A stretch of 64,000 nt of DNA from positions 1 through 64,000 of the forward strand of contig JAGANU010000008.1 of NCBI GenBank assembly GCA_017624085.1, given 5' to 3'. Below are positions 24,777-33,752 of this stretch, piece after piece (the first letter of the stretch is position 1; every line of letters starts with the position of its first letter). The DNA comes from Coprococcus sp. (GTDB lineage: Bacteria; Bacillota_A; Clostridia; Lachnospirales; Lachnospiraceae). Under the pieces are notes generated by a model. It was not told the origin of the DNA, did no database searches, and was given only the letters and a program-made list of their open reading frames with translations. The position numbers and the translations under genes are program-made.

Positions 24777-26309
24777 TTACAGCCCCCTTTTCTGCTTTAG
24801 TACAGGAGTTACTCCAAATACTTTTCTGAACAACTCTGTTTTCGTCTTGAATACTCCGGATTCAAGAGTGATATCGTTAAGTGTATCAACAGTCATTGTA
24901 AGGACATTGTCCCTAAATGTAAATTTCATATTATTGATCTTTTGTCTATGACTCTTATCAAGGACATCTGCAAGTCTGAGTATGGAGGTAAGCTTGGCAA
25001 CCTTCATATAATCTGCCGTCACAAGAGATACCTGAGCCTTATTCTGAGACGGCAGGTAATAGTGATTAAATCTGATTATATTTGCTATTTCTTCTCTCTC
25101 TTTATGGGAAAGACCAAGAATCTCAGTTGACATAACTATATAATATGATATCATTGGTCCTTCATTCATATTTACATATTTACCACAGTTGTGAAGCATT
25201 GCAGCAATCTGCAGTTGGAGACGCTCTCTTTTTCCAAGTCCATGGGATCTCTTAAATGCATCAAATATAGCAAGGGCATTCTGGGTTACATTCTGACAAT
25301 GCTTTTTATTTACCTTGTATTTCTTTGCTATGCTGTTAGCTGATGCAATAATGTCCTCATCAAAATCCTTGTCTATATAGAGCATTCCCTTCTTATCCAT
25401 ATAGTCTGCCACAATACCATCACAGAAGGTGACATCCGGCGTGATGATATCCTCAGCCATGGAATTGTCCAGGAAAGACTGATAAATGATTGCCATAGGA
25501 AGCATAAGGGTAGCCCTCTCAAAAGGGACTCCATATTTCTCTGCCAACACCTCCGGAGTGGTCTCCACTACCTTGTGATAAAGGACTCTGAACTGATCCC
25601 TTGTAATCTTGTCCACAATCTTAAGCTCCGGACCAACCTTCTTTAGATTGGCAATTCCGTCGCCTATTGCAATTATACTCTTTATATCCGTATCGTTTAT
25701 GAAGAGGTTTCTGAACTCTTCAATAAAGTTGGATACATACTCTTCCATAATACTTTCAAGAGCAACTGTATCTGAACCATATTTTGAGAGATAATCTCTT
25801 ATTCTGACCGCACCTATAGGAATGTTCTGCGTCTGAACAAGGTTCTGCTTGTCAAATATTGACACCTGAAGACTACCTGCTCCAATATCAAGGAGCGCTC
25901 TGTTTTTCGTATTCTCCTCCTCAAATCTGCTCTTTGAAGCATAGGCCTTGTAATTCATGAATCTCTGCTCTGAGTTGGAAAGAACAATAACCTCTATTCC
26001 GGTATGCTGCTTTATCCTCTCAAGAACCATAACACAGTTTTCAGCCTCTCTAACTGCAGATGAAGCATACGCTCTATACTCCGTCACGTTGTATTCCTTC
26101 ATCTTTTTCTTAAACCTGTTCAGAATATCGCACACCTTAACTATGGACTTCTCAGTAATCTTGCCACTGTTATACGTATCACTGCCAAGCTCCACTGTAC
26201 TGTTTACAGAATCCAGCTCCCTTGCACCTTTTTTCAGTGTGATTTCGTATATTTTCATGGACAGTTCATTTGAGCCCACATCAATGGCTGCAAATACTTT
26301 ATTTGCCAT
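24777..26309 (-). CDS. ppx: Ppx/GppA exopolyphosphatase with C-terminal HD domain
   Basis: Hydrolyses polyphosphate end groups and/or pppGpp. The N-terminal actin-like half has the phosphate loop AAIDVGSNELSMKIYE (about 5-20) and DIGAGSLQVSIFDKQ (second loop). The C-terminal half (about 310-510) is HD-like with the metal HN in AAMLHNCGKY; the Asp of HD is replaced by Asn here. 510 aa, long Ppx form. I choose ATG 26307-26309, preceded by AGGAAAGGTGG, over an upstream ATG that overlaps pheA. Direct pairing with ppk implies balanced polyphosphate turnover. Confidence 0.92.
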   Translation of the reverse strand: MANKVFAAIDVGSNELSMKIYEITLKKGARELDSVNSTVELGSDTYNSGKITEKSIVKVCDILNRFKKKMKEYNVTEYRAYASSAVREAENCVMVLERIKQHTGIEVIVLSNSEQRFMNYKAYASKSRFEEENTKNRALLDIGAGSLQVSIFDKQNLVQTQNIPIGAVRIRDYLSKYGSDTVALESIMEEYVSNFIEEFRNLFINDTDIKSIIAIGDGIANLKKVGPELKIVDKITRDQFRVLYHKVVETTPEVLAEKYGVPFERATLMLPMAIIYQSFLDNSMAEDIITPDVTFCDGIVADYMDKKGMLYIDKDFDEDIIASANSIAKKYKVNKKHCQNVTQNALAIFDAFKRSHGLGKRERLQLQIAAMLHNCGKYVNMNEGPMISYYIVMSTEILGLSHKEREEIANIIRFNHYYLPSQNKAQVSLVTADYMKVAKLTSILRLADVLDKSHRQKINNMKFTFRDNVLTMTVDTLNDITLESGVFKTKTELFRKVFGVTPVLKQKRGL

Positions 26310-26325
26310 ATATATACCACCTTTC

Positions 26326-27303
26326 CTAATATGTTCCAATTATTTTAAACCCTTGGGAATCATCCCTTATTTTCTCTAATGCATCTACAGTTCTGGCATC
26401 CATAAGACTTCCCTCTAAGGTAATAAAAAACAGGTATTCCCATTTGCGTCCCTTAAGCGGTCTGGATTCAATGCTTGTCATGTTAAGTCCGTTGTGCATA
26501 ATGTGTCCAAGCATGCCATATAGGGAACCGCTCTCGTGAGGAAGAGAAAAACATATGGATATATTTTTTGAACTTCTCACATACTCTCTCTTGCCTGATA
26601 ATATAATAAACCTCGTTGTATTATTCTCATTGTTTACTATGTCATCCTTCAAAATCCTAAGCCCATATATATCAGCTGCAAGTCTGCTTGCAATTGCCGC
26701 CTGACTGATATCTCCATCCTCTTTAACCTTCACAGCTCCAACAGCTGTATTTGCCACAGGCTCCTGCCTGCAGCCCGACTTCTTAAGGAATTCGCTGCAC
26801 TGCATAAGACCCTGAGGATGGGAGTATACGGTTTTTATGTCACTAAGTGATGCAGTTTCAAGTCCCATAAGCATGTGATTGACCTTCACCTCTTCTTCTC
26901 CTACAATTGTCAGGCCGCTGCTGCCTACCATATCGTATATTCCGTTTACAAAGCCTGCAGAGGAATTCTCAATAGGAAGTATTCCGTATGTGGCCTTTCC
27001 GCTTCTCACAAAAGAAATTACATCCTCAAATGCACCTACATTCACATTCTTTATATCTCTTCCAAAATAATCATGCATAGCCTGATGGCTGTACGCCCCG
27101 GGTACTCCCTGGTATACAACAACCGTATCCTTATCTACACTTAAGCTGTCTACAGGAGTAAATGCTTTTACCGGTTCAAAGTGAACATAGGACTCGGAAT
27201 AACATTTATCTCTTTTAAACATGCTGTTAATCAGCTCATACTTTTTCAGGGTAAGCTCCTGTATTTTTTGCTCCAGTTCATTGATCTCATCGTACATTTC
27301 CAT
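26326..27303 (-). CDS. pheA: Prephenate dehydratase with ACT domain
   Basis: Converts prephenate to phenylpyruvate for phenylalanine synthesis. The catalytic domain begins about residue 60 (VVYQGVPGAYSHQA) and holds YGILPIENSSAG and the NTTRFIIL motif with the essential Thr-Arg-Phe. The ACT regulatory domain (about 245-320) has GSLYGMLGHIMHNGLNM and the ESRP motif for phenylalanine binding. The first 50 residues form a helix resembling the first helix of chorismate mutase but too short for a full mutase. The start overlaps the folBK end by 17 bases. Confidence 0.93.
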   Translation of the reverse strand: MEMYDEINELEQKIQELTLKKYELINSMFKRDKCYSESYVHFEPVKAFTPVDSLSVDKDTVVVYQGVPGAYSHQAMHDYFGRDIKNVNVGAFEDVISFVRSGKATYGILPIENSSAGFVNGIYDMVGSSGLTIVGEEEVKVNHMLMGLETASLSDIKTVYSHPQGLMQCSEFLKKSGCRQEPVANTAVGAVKVKEDGDISQAAIASRLAADIYGLRILKDDIVNNENNTTRFIILSGKREYVRSSKNISICFSLPHESGSLYGMLGHIMHNGLNMTSIESRPLKGRKWEYLFFITLEGSLMDARTVDALEKIRDDSQGFKIIGTY

Positions 27304-28159
27304 TGTCTATACTACCCTTCTGCAAATCGCCTGTCTGATTTTTTTGGTTCTCCACTTCCTTTAGCAGCTCATTCACTGTCTTTTTTAACAGAGGGTGTCT
27401 CTTACATCCTGCTATAGAGGAAAGAGGCTTTAGAACAAACTCTCTTTTGTGCATCTCCACATGTGGAATATGCAGCACATCACTGTCAAAGATCAGATCA
27501 TCATACATCAAAATGTCAATATCAAGCGTTCTAGGTCCCCAGTGAATAATCCTCTCTCTTTTCGCATCCTGTTCTATACTGCCGGCAAGGCTTAGAAGCT
27601 CCTTTGGCGTTCTGAGAGTTTCGATCTCCAGACAACCATTTAAAAACTTGTCCTGATCGGTGTACCCATAAGGCTCAGTCTCAATAAAATCGGAAACCCT
27701 TGTGACCTTCGTATATTCATCCTTATTTAGGCCATCGATAGCCATATCAAGATAGGATTCACGGTCCCCCATATTTGAGCCAAGTGAAAGATATGCCGTA
27801 TGTCTGCTTCTGCTTATCTGAACAGACACGGTATCAACATGAACCATAACCGGTGCCCAAGGCTTACTCACCTTCACATCTACACTTTTTACTGCATCAT
27901 ACTTGAGAAGTATATCCGTTGCTATCTCCTCTGCCACTGTCTCAATCAGCTTATAATTCCTGCCCTTCATTATGCTGCATATTTCATTACACACAGAGCC
28001 ATAATCCACAGATTCCTTTATATCGTCTGTCATTCCTGCTTTCCGTGTGGACACCTTCATTGAAACGTCAACTACAAATTTCTGACCGAGCACGTTTTCC
28101 TCTCGAAACACTCCGTGATGTGCAAACACTTCAAGTCCTGAAATACTTATTACGTCCAT
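27287..28159 (-). CDS. folBK: Fused dihydroneopterin aldolase / HPPK (FolB-FolK)
   Basis: A 290-residue bifunctional folate enzyme. FolB part, residues about 1-118: ISGLEVFAHHGVFREEN and NYKLIETVAEEIA. FolK part, about 125-285: YLSLGSNMGDRESYLD, FIETEPYGYTDQDKFLNG and WGPRTLDIDILMYDD with the Mg-binding DxD. It converts dihydroneopterin to the hydroxymethyl pterin and pyrophosphorylates it. Start at ATG 28157-28159 with GGAGG five bases before it; the upstream TTG start would place that GGAGG inside the gene. Between folP and pheA, 32 bases after folP. Confidence 0.96.
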   Translation of the reverse strand: MDVISISGLEVFAHHGVFREENVLGQKFVVDVSMKVSTRKAGMTDDIKESVDYGSVCNEICSIMKGRNYKLIETVAEEIATDILLKYDAVKSVDVKVSKPWAPVMVHVDTVSVQISRSRHTAYLSLGSNMGDRESYLDMAIDGLNKDEYTKVTRVSDFIETEPYGYTDQDKFLNGCLEIETLRTPKELLSLAGSIEQDAKRERIIHWGPRTLDIDILMYDDLIFDSDVLHIPHVEMHKREFVLKPLSSIAGCKRHPLLKKTVNELLKEVENQKNQTGDLQKGSIDNGNVR

Positions 28160-28191
28160 TTTTTCCTCCGTCAAAAGCCATATGTAAACTA

Positions 28192-28998
28192 TTATGCATT
28201 GAGCATTGCATAAGTCATCTTTAGCGCTCTGTAGTTGCTCTTTACATCATGTACCCTGAAAAAGGAACAGCCCTTTACAAGTCCAAGGACACTTGTTGCC
28301 ATAGTTCCCTCCTCACGCTCTGTCACAGGCAGCTCCAGCGTCAGACCTATCATTGATTTTCTTGAGGTTCCAAGGAGCACAGGCAGCTCCCATTTTCCAA
28401 GGAGCTCTAGATTGTTCATCATTATAAGATTCTGATGCAGATCCTTTGCAAATCCTATCCCCGGATCAATCATTATTTTGTTTTTATCAATGCCTGCGGC
28501 CAGGGCAAGCTGTACGGACTCGTCAAGATCCGACATAACATCAGAAATGAAATCCGTATAGTCTGTGCTCTCCCTATTGTGCATAAGGCAACAGGCCTTA
28601 TCATATTTTGATACAATCTCTGCCATCTTCTTGTCATACTTAAACCCCCATATATCATTTACAAGGTCAGCTCCGGCAACAATGGCAGCCTCTGCAACAG
28701 AGGACTTATATGTATCAATGGATATAGGCACATCAAACCTCTTTTTTATCTGTTCAATTATTCCTGCTGTCCGTTCTATCTCCTCCCGGTCCGATATTTG
28801 TACATGACCGGGTCTTGTAGACTCTCCGCCTACATCAATTATATCAGCACCATCATTAATCATATTTGAAACAGCCATAAGGGCGCTGTCCAAGGTGTTG
28901 TGCTGTCCACCATCTGAAAATGAATCCGGAGTCACATTTAAAATACCCATTATATATGGATGTCCGTCTATATCAAATGTTTTTCCACCTATTACCAT
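28192..28998 (-). CDS. folP: Dihydropteroate synthase
   Basis: Joins hydroxymethyl-dihydropterin pyrophosphate to p-aminobenzoate; sulfonamide target. The signatures GILNVTPDSFSDGG (near residue 17) and DIIDVGGESTRPGH are intact, and the pABA/pterin pocket segments IDPGIGFAKD and GTSRKSMIG follow. 268 aa. Start at ATG 28996-28998 right after GAGGAGGAATA; the GTG five codons upstream includes that site. Part of the folate cluster. Confidence 0.97.
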   Translation of the reverse strand: MVIGGKTFDIDGHPYIMGILNVTPDSFSDGGQHNTLDSALMAVSNMINDGADIIDVGGESTRPGHVQISDREEIERTAGIIEQIKKRFDVPISIDTYKSSVAEAAIVAGADLVNDIWGFKYDKKMAEIVSKYDKACCLMHNRESTDYTDFISDVMSDLDESVQLALAAGIDKNKIMIDPGIGFAKDLHQNLIMMNNLELLGKWELPVLLGTSRKSMIGLTLELPVTEREEGTMATSVLGLVKGCSFFRVHDVKSNYRALKMTYAMLNA

Positions 28999-29127
28999 TA
29001 TTCCTCCTCTCACGCACTATAAATCATCTGCGTAAAATATATATATTTGTTAAGTAAAATTTTTGTATCCATCCCGTAATATTTTATCTCACATCAAGGC
29101 ACAGTAAGCATTGAAGAGTTACCCGGA

Positions 29128-29619
29128 TTAGTACTGTATGTCCATATTTTTCTCATTGGAAGGCCAATAGCAGTCCGAGCGGGCATTACACGAAAAACAA
29201 TCTCTTGACAGCTTGTCAGCCTTGTACAGTATATAGGCAAGTCCTTCTCTGCTGTCCCCATCTGTATTATGGGAGTCTATTGCATCAAGCACCTGCACGA
29301 TCTCCTTCTCGTCAAAGCCGCAATTTTCCATCACCTTTCCTGCAAGACTGACACTGAGCACATGATGTCTCTCCCCTGTATTATCCGGATCAGCTCTTCC
29401 AATGTCATGGAGAAGTGCCGCCGTATATATTATATCCTTAGGTATATTCATAGACTCCTCGAGGCTTATAATATAGGCAATTCTTGCCACATCAAGGAGA
29501 TGGTCCATGCCATGCCTGCAAAATATTCTGTCCTTTTCCTTTTCGTCTATCATACTTATAAGCCTGCAAAATAAATCATCATGAACAATTGCATTTACTC
29601 TCTTCATTTGGATCTTCAT
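29128..29619 (-). CDS. HD-domain hydrolase in the folate cluster
   Basis: A 163-residue metal-dependent phosphohydrolase of the HD superfamily. The metal ligands are visible: H in RHGMDHLLDVAR, HD in AALLHDIGRA, and a D in VLDAIDSHN. A C-terminal C-x2-C-x4-C cluster (CFSCNARSDC) is extra and may bind zinc. It lies between folC and folP, overlapping the folC end; ATG codons at 29619 and 29607 and a TTG at 29631 all compete for the start. The neighbours suggest a pterin or nucleotide phosphate substrate, perhaps a dephosphorylation step of dihydroneopterin triphosphate; no folE is in the window. This is inference. Confidence 0.8.
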   Translation of the reverse strand: MKIQMKRVNAIVHDDLFCRLISMIDEKEKDRIFCRHGMDHLLDVARIAYIISLEESMNIPKDIIYTAALLHDIGRADPDNTGERHHVLSVSLAGKVMENCGFDEKEIVQVLDAIDSHNTDGDSREGLAYILYKADKLSRDCFSCNARSDCYWPSNEKNMDIQY

Positions 29620-30937
29620 ATATTTCTTCAAAATCTCCCAGTTCCGCTTTATTGATTATCGGCCCCATAAATGACAAGGAGCCAAATATTATTATGACAG
29701 CTGCTTCTCCTTCACTTTTTTCCGCAGCCTTGGCAAGCAAAGCTGCTTTTTTTACTGCAGCTGTCAAATCGCCACAGGAATAAACCTTATCGATATAGCC
29801 TTTTACAAGGTCTGCAAGAATATCCCTGTCAAGTGCCCTCGGATTATCGGAGGCCACTGTTACACATGCCCATGCCCCCGGCATAAGCACACGCAGCATC
29901 TGCTCATAATCCTTATCCTTAAAAACTCCACACACATATATGAGCCTTTTGCGCTTGAAATACAATTCAATATTTCTTTTTAGAGCACTCCAGCCTCCGG
30001 GATTGTGGGCTCCGTCCACATATATAAGGGGACTTTCATTAATCTTCTGAAAACGCCCCTTCCACACAGTTTGCATTATTCCGTTCTCAATATCCATCTG
30101 TGTAATATCAAAGCCCTGTTTTTGAAGAACCTTTGCAGCACATACCGCAACCAGACTGTTATATATCTGATACTCTCCGGGCACTGACAGTCTGTAGCGG
30201 TTTCCCATATATGTGTATTCACTGCCATCTTCATCACATCTTATTATATTTACATCTCCGGCATCAAGCATCAGGGAAGAATCCTCCACCTTTAACCTGC
30301 GAATGCATTCCTTCCACATCGGCATAAGCTCCTTGTCCACAGGATATGACACACAGGGAACCCCCTCACGCATAATCCCCAGCTTATGGGAATAAATTTC
30401 CTCTAACGTATTGCCCAGAAAATCTACATGGTCAAGGCTTATGCTGGCAATGATGGTACACAAAGGCTTTTTACAGACATTTGTAGCATCGAGAAGTCCT
30501 CCCATGCCTGCCTCAAGCAAAACAAAATCCACCTTTTCCTGCAAAAAATAGCACATGGCAACGGCCGTCTCTGTCTCAAATGAGGTAGGTCTGTCAAAGC
30601 CATCAGCCACCATAGCATCTGCAGCAGACTTTACAGCAGTTAACACTTTTGCAAATGCTTCCTCATCCATATACTCCTTATTTATCTGAAAGCGCTCAAG
30701 ATACGTAAAAATTGTTGGAGATATATACCTTCCAACCTTATATCCGGATACAAGCAGAATATCTTCCAAAAAGGCACATATGGAGCCCTTGCCATTTGTA
30801 CCTGCAATATGAATAACCTTTCGCTTATCCTGAGGATTTCCAAGTCTTCTAAGCAGCTCTTTTATTGATGTAAGGCCCGGCACACTCCCCAGTGTATTGG
30901 TATAATCTATATAAGCCATCGCTTCATCATAATTCAT
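29579..30937 (-). CDS. folC: Folylpolyglutamate / dihydrofolate synthase
   Basis: Adds glutamate to dihydropteroate and folates. Mur-ligase fold: P-loop GTNGKGSICAFLEDIL near residue 48, LLEAGMGGLLDATN, the SLDHVDFLGNTLEEI loop and HNPGGW of the C-domain. Normal length (452 aa). I start at ATG 30935-30937 (MNYDEAMAYI, the usual FolC beginning); an upstream ATG at 31030 would overlap the deacetylase by 32 bases. Its stop lies inside the start of the HD gene. Confidence 0.96.
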   Translation of the reverse strand: MNYDEAMAYIDYTNTLGSVPGLTSIKELLRRLGNPQDKRKVIHIAGTNGKGSICAFLEDILLVSGYKVGRYISPTIFTYLERFQINKEYMDEEAFAKVLTAVKSAADAMVADGFDRPTSFETETAVAMCYFLQEKVDFVLLEAGMGGLLDATNVCKKPLCTIIASISLDHVDFLGNTLEEIYSHKLGIMREGVPCVSYPVDKELMPMWKECIRRLKVEDSSLMLDAGDVNIIRCDEDGSEYTYMGNRYRLSVPGEYQIYNSLVAVCAAKVLQKQGFDITQMDIENGIMQTVWKGRFQKINESPLIYVDGAHNPGGWSALKRNIELYFKRKRLIYVCGVFKDKDYEQMLRVLMPGAWACVTVASDNPRALDRDILADLVKGYIDKVYSCGDLTAAVKKAALLAKAAEKSEGEAAVIIIFGSLSFMGPIINKAELGDFEEIYEDPNEESKCNCS

Positions 30938-30998
30938 GACTTTGCCTTTCTTCGTCTGCGCCGGAAAATCTTTAAATCCGGCAGCTGTAATTGTATGT

Positions 30999-31820
30999 TT
31001 ATTTATGTCTGACAAGTGGTGTATTTTCATCTATAGGAAGCAGTTCATAGCCCTCCATCTGAAGGTAATCTATGAGCATCTGCAAAGACTCTACGGTATT
31101 GTGTCTGGCATCCAGATCGTGCATGAGAATAACCACGTCATTCTTTCCCGGCAGATCTGCCTTTATATTCTCTACAAGCTGCTCCGGTGTGTAGCCCTCC
31201 TTAACTGCATCTCCATTTAATGCATTCCAGTCAAAATATACAAGTCCGCTTTTATTGATATAATCTATGAGAGTATCCATATCTGTCTTTGATACCCTGT
31301 TGGAGCTTCCACCGGGAAATCTGTAATATATACTTTTAGTACCTGTTACATCATACAACAGATTTTGCAATTCCTCAATATCAGAGGCAAAATCCGGCAG
31401 GCTGCTATATATTTTTCTATAATCGTGAGAATAGGAATGAAGCCCTAGCGTGTGACCCCTCTTCACAATTTCCCTGTACATATCATAGTAGCTTTCGTCC
31501 CTTCCTATAACAAAAAATGTGGCCTTCACTTTATTTTTATCAAGTATATCAAGAATCTCCCCTGTCTGCCGTGATGGTCCGTCATCAAATGTCAAGTATG
31601 CCCTTTTTGTGTTTTCGTCCATGGCTCCTGCCTTAACCGTACTTATGCAGGCTGTATAAAATCCCCATCTGGACTGGCATATTATGTAATAACAGCAAAA
31701 TATCATAGCAAGTATAAGCGCTACTGCCAGCATGATGTACTGCCATTTTTCATCTATTTCATCCATCTGCCAAGAATCATCCTCTCTGCAAAATCGCATT
31801 TTCAGAAATAGTCTTTTCAC
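30999..31820 (-). CDS. Membrane-anchored polysaccharide deacetylase (NodB domain)
   Basis: Predicted extracellular N-deacetylase of peptidoglycan or other GlcNAc polymer (PdaA/PgdA type). One membrane segment near residues 30-47 is followed by the NodB domain: TFDDGPS (metal Asp pair), LGLHSYSHD (metal His pair), RFPGGSS and a final HDL. GTG start at 31818-31820 with a weak ribosome site; an ATG seven codons later is possible. It heads the folC cluster and faces the plus-strand lipoprotein gene across 142 bases of AT-rich DNA. Confidence 0.92.
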   Translation of the reverse strand: MKRLFLKMRFCREDDSWQMDEIDEKWQYIMLAVALILAMIFCCYYIICQSRWGFYTACISTVKAGAMDENTKRAYLTFDDGPSRQTGEILDILDKNKVKATFFVIGRDESYYDMYREIVKRGHTLGLHSYSHDYRKIYSSLPDFASDIEELQNLLYDVTGTKSIYYRFPGGSSNRVSKTDMDTLIDYINKSGLVYFDWNALNGDAVKEGYTPEQLVENIKADLPGKNDVVILMHDLDARHNTVESLQMLIDYLQMEGYELLPIDENTPLVRHK

Positions 31821-31962
31821 GATTCACCGACACCAAAACCTATTTTATTTATTATATTATTTTGACAAATTTTTTATGCAATAAAAAATACTATATTTCT
31901 GAATATATATGTGGCATTTGGGAATTATATAAATAAAATATCAAATTAAGGAGTACAGGATT
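31821..31962. promoter_or_regulatory. Divergent promoter region
   Basis: AT-rich space between divergent genes. A TTGACA at 31862-31867 (plus strand) with AAAATA 17 bases on could serve the lipoprotein gene; on the minus strand TATAAT near 31853 has TTGCAT 19 bases upstream. Both are weak matches. Confidence 0.4.
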
Positions 31963-32475
31963 ATGAAAAAATATTTTTTATTAACCTTATGCATGGCTCT
32001 TACCATGGTTCTTTTTTGCGGATGCGGGAGTGACAACAATATGCAAACCGGCAGCGAAACAACAACCCAGAATGAAAGCAATAACAATAGCACTGAAGAA
32101 AATAACAATATAGTAGATGATGCTGCAAATGCCGCCGAGGATGTAGCAGACGGTGCTTTGGAGGGTGTCAAGGATGTGGCAGATGGTGTATCAGATGCTG
32201 TATCAGGAGCATTTAACAGCTTCGATGATGCAAGCCGCTGGTTTATGGATCAGTTTCCAAACGAAGAGGGCAGATACGAGATTAGAAATACTGACAAGGA
32301 TCTGACAGAGTATTCTAAGGGAAGAAAAGGCTACCACATTGAGCTTCATGATACAACCAGATCAGACAATACCAAGGTGGGCGACTTTTATATTGATTCA
32401 GAAAATGGTAAGGTATACCGCTCTGACGAGCACGGAAAAACCTTTGCAGAGTACGACTTTTCTGACCTTCAGTAG
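31963..32475 (+). CDS. Small acidic lipoprotein
   Basis: A 170-residue lipoprotein: signal peptide, lipobox LFCGC at about 17-21, then an Asn/Thr/Glu-rich linker (to about residue 47), an amphipathic alanine-valine-aspartate helix (about 48-80) and a C-terminal folded part with a repeated YHIELHD / FYIDSENGKVYR type beta pattern. AAGGAG before the ATG. One of only four plus-strand genes here; it has its own terminator at 32521-32557. Function unknown. Confidence 0.88.
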   Translation: MKKYFLLTLCMALTMVLFCGCGSDNNMQTGSETTTQNESNNNSTEENNNIVDDAANAAEDVADGALEGVKDVADGVSDAVSGAFNSFDDASRWFMDQFPNEEGRYEIRNTDKDLTEYSKGRKGYHIELHDTTRSDNTKVGDFYIDSENGKVYRSDEHGKTFAEYDFSDLQ

Positions 32476-32520
32476 CTTTACTCTTCTCACAAAAAGCTAC
32501 CTAAAAATTTAAAAAATAAA

Positions 32521-32557
32521 TGCCATCACAACCCATGGTCTGTGATGGCATATTTTT
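32521..32557 (+). terminator. Bidirectional terminator
   Basis: A perfect ten-base stem TGCCATCACA (32521-32530) with TGTGATGGCA (32541-32550) ending in TATTTTTATT. Serves the plus-strand lipoprotein and, with a T-rich exit the other way, the converging gene at 32556-32831. Confidence 0.9.
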
Positions 32558-32831
32558 ATTCCTTATCCTTTTTATCTACAATTTCGCCTGTGATAGGATT
32601 GATGTTGACTCCGAACTGAGCTGCCATTCGTGTGTACATGTCAAATTCCCTGTCCTTAGCAGCCTGCCTTTTCTGTCGTACACTCTTTGATCTTATAAGC
32701 TCCACAATTCCAAAGCCAAGCATCAACGTGCCAAAAAATAGAAAGCCCGCCATCTGGTCAGTAAAAAAAGCAGCTACAAGACTTACAACGCCTAAGCCTA
32801 TCATTACAACTCCCATTACTAAATTAAACAT
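32556..32831 (-). CDS. Small two-helix membrane protein
   Basis: A 91-residue protein with two hydrophobic helices (about 3-21 and 26-45) and a charged tail (about 47-91) with SVRQKRQAAKDREFDMYTRM. No family recognised. The ATG at 32831 follows AAAGGCGGATGGG. It ends the convergent pair with the plus-strand lipoprotein and is 27 bases after the next membrane protein gene, so the two are likely co-transcribed. Confidence 0.7.
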   Translation of the reverse strand: MFNLVMGVVMIGLGVVSLVAAFFTDQMAGFLFFGTLMLGFGIVELIRSKSVRQKRQAAKDREFDMYTRMAAQFGVNINPITGEIVDKKDKE

Positions 32832-32858
32832 CCCATCCGCCTTTCAACTGGATTATTA

Positions 32859-33212
32859 TTACACGTTTTTAAATACGTTTTTGTCCGTTTTTTCAAGCAT
32901 GCTATCATACTGCTCATACATATACTGGACACTGTTCTCAAGAAGATAATAATGCTTAATGTAAGGAATAAGCAAAACCATAAGAGCTGCTCCTATAGCA
33001 AGAAGGGATATTATCTCTGTAACTACGAACAAAACGCAGCACCCAACAGTCAGAACTGCAAAAAGCACGGTTACAATAAGATGTATCAGTCTTTCGTGCA
33101 TAAAAAACTCTATCTGAACAAGATGCCTCTGTATCTCCTTATCCCAATCAATATCATCCTTCGTAAGAAGCTCATCTATGTATTTAATGTATCGTTTTAT
33201 CCTTTTTGCCAT
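32859..33212 (-). CDS. Membrane protein of unknown function
   Basis: A 117-residue protein: basic N-terminus (MAKRIKRYIKYIDELL), two hydrophobic helices (about 38-58 and 63-85) and a cytosolic tail. A good AAAGGATTATCGG precedes the ATG. It lies between the small membrane protein gene and the 162-aa gene in a same-strand run that starts at thrH. Family not recognised; similar topology to phage- or stress-related small proteins cannot be judged. Confidence 0.72.
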   Translation of the reverse strand: MAKRIKRYIKYIDELLTKDDIDWDKEIQRHLVQIEFFMHERLIHLIVTVLFAVLTVGCCVLFVVTEIISLLAIGAALMVLLIPYIKHYYLLENSVQYMYEQYDSMLEKTDKNVFKNV

Positions 33213-33249
33213 CCGATAATCCTTTCACATAACATTTTCCTGATAACTG

Positions 33250-33738
33250 TTATGCCTTGTTCATAAAGTGTTCCCAGGAGGCAGTTACCTTGTCATAATA
33301 AAAGCTTAAGACATAGGATTCTTCCTCAACATCCACTATCATCTGATAGCAGGCCTTATCCCTTCCTGTCTCTAAGTCCTTATTTTCCTTTGGCCTTCCC
33401 GCAAAAAATATAAGATTTCCTTCAAAGCACTTTAAAACCTGCTCATAGCAGTCCTCATCCACCGGCTTATCCGGAACAGTCTCTATCAAGGTATCATTTG
33501 CATCATAGTAGCTGTGTCCCTCAAGAAGAAGCGCCTCCATATTAAGACCGATAAATCTGAGCTGCATATCACTGACATACCGGTCTGTATATGTATCATT
33601 TGCCGAATTATTTTCCCTTACTACTGCTCCCTTGATTTCGAATTCAAGAAGCTCCTGCTTCTTCGAATAAATGCATCTTACAATCAATGAGTCCGCAAGG
33701 GACAATGTATCTATCTCGTTTACACTTGTATACTTCAA
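33250..33738 (-). CDS. Conserved soluble protein of unknown function
   Basis: A 162-residue protein without signal or membrane helices. Segments such as NLIFFAGRP and YVLSFYYDKV read like a beta-rich fold. I think of a Lachnospiraceae family of unknown function but cannot name it with certainty. TTG start at 33736-33738, about ten bases after AAGGAG; it begins 14 bases after thrH's stop, so translational coupling is plausible. Confidence 0.7.
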   Translation of the reverse strand: MKYTSVNEIDTLSLADSLIVRCIYSKKQELLEFEIKGAVVRENNSANDTYTDRYVSDMQLRFIGLNMEALLLEGHSYYDANDTLIETVPDKPVDEDCYEQVLKCFEGNLIFFAGRPKENKDLETGRDKACYQMIVDVEEESYVLSFYYDKVTASWEHFMNKA

Positions 33739-33752
33739 CCTTTGGTCACTCC

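Noticed and set aside
30938..31030. Longer folC start
   Set aside because: It would overlap the deacetylase coding end by 32 bases and adds residues absent from FolC proteins; the later ATG begins with the usual MNYDEA.
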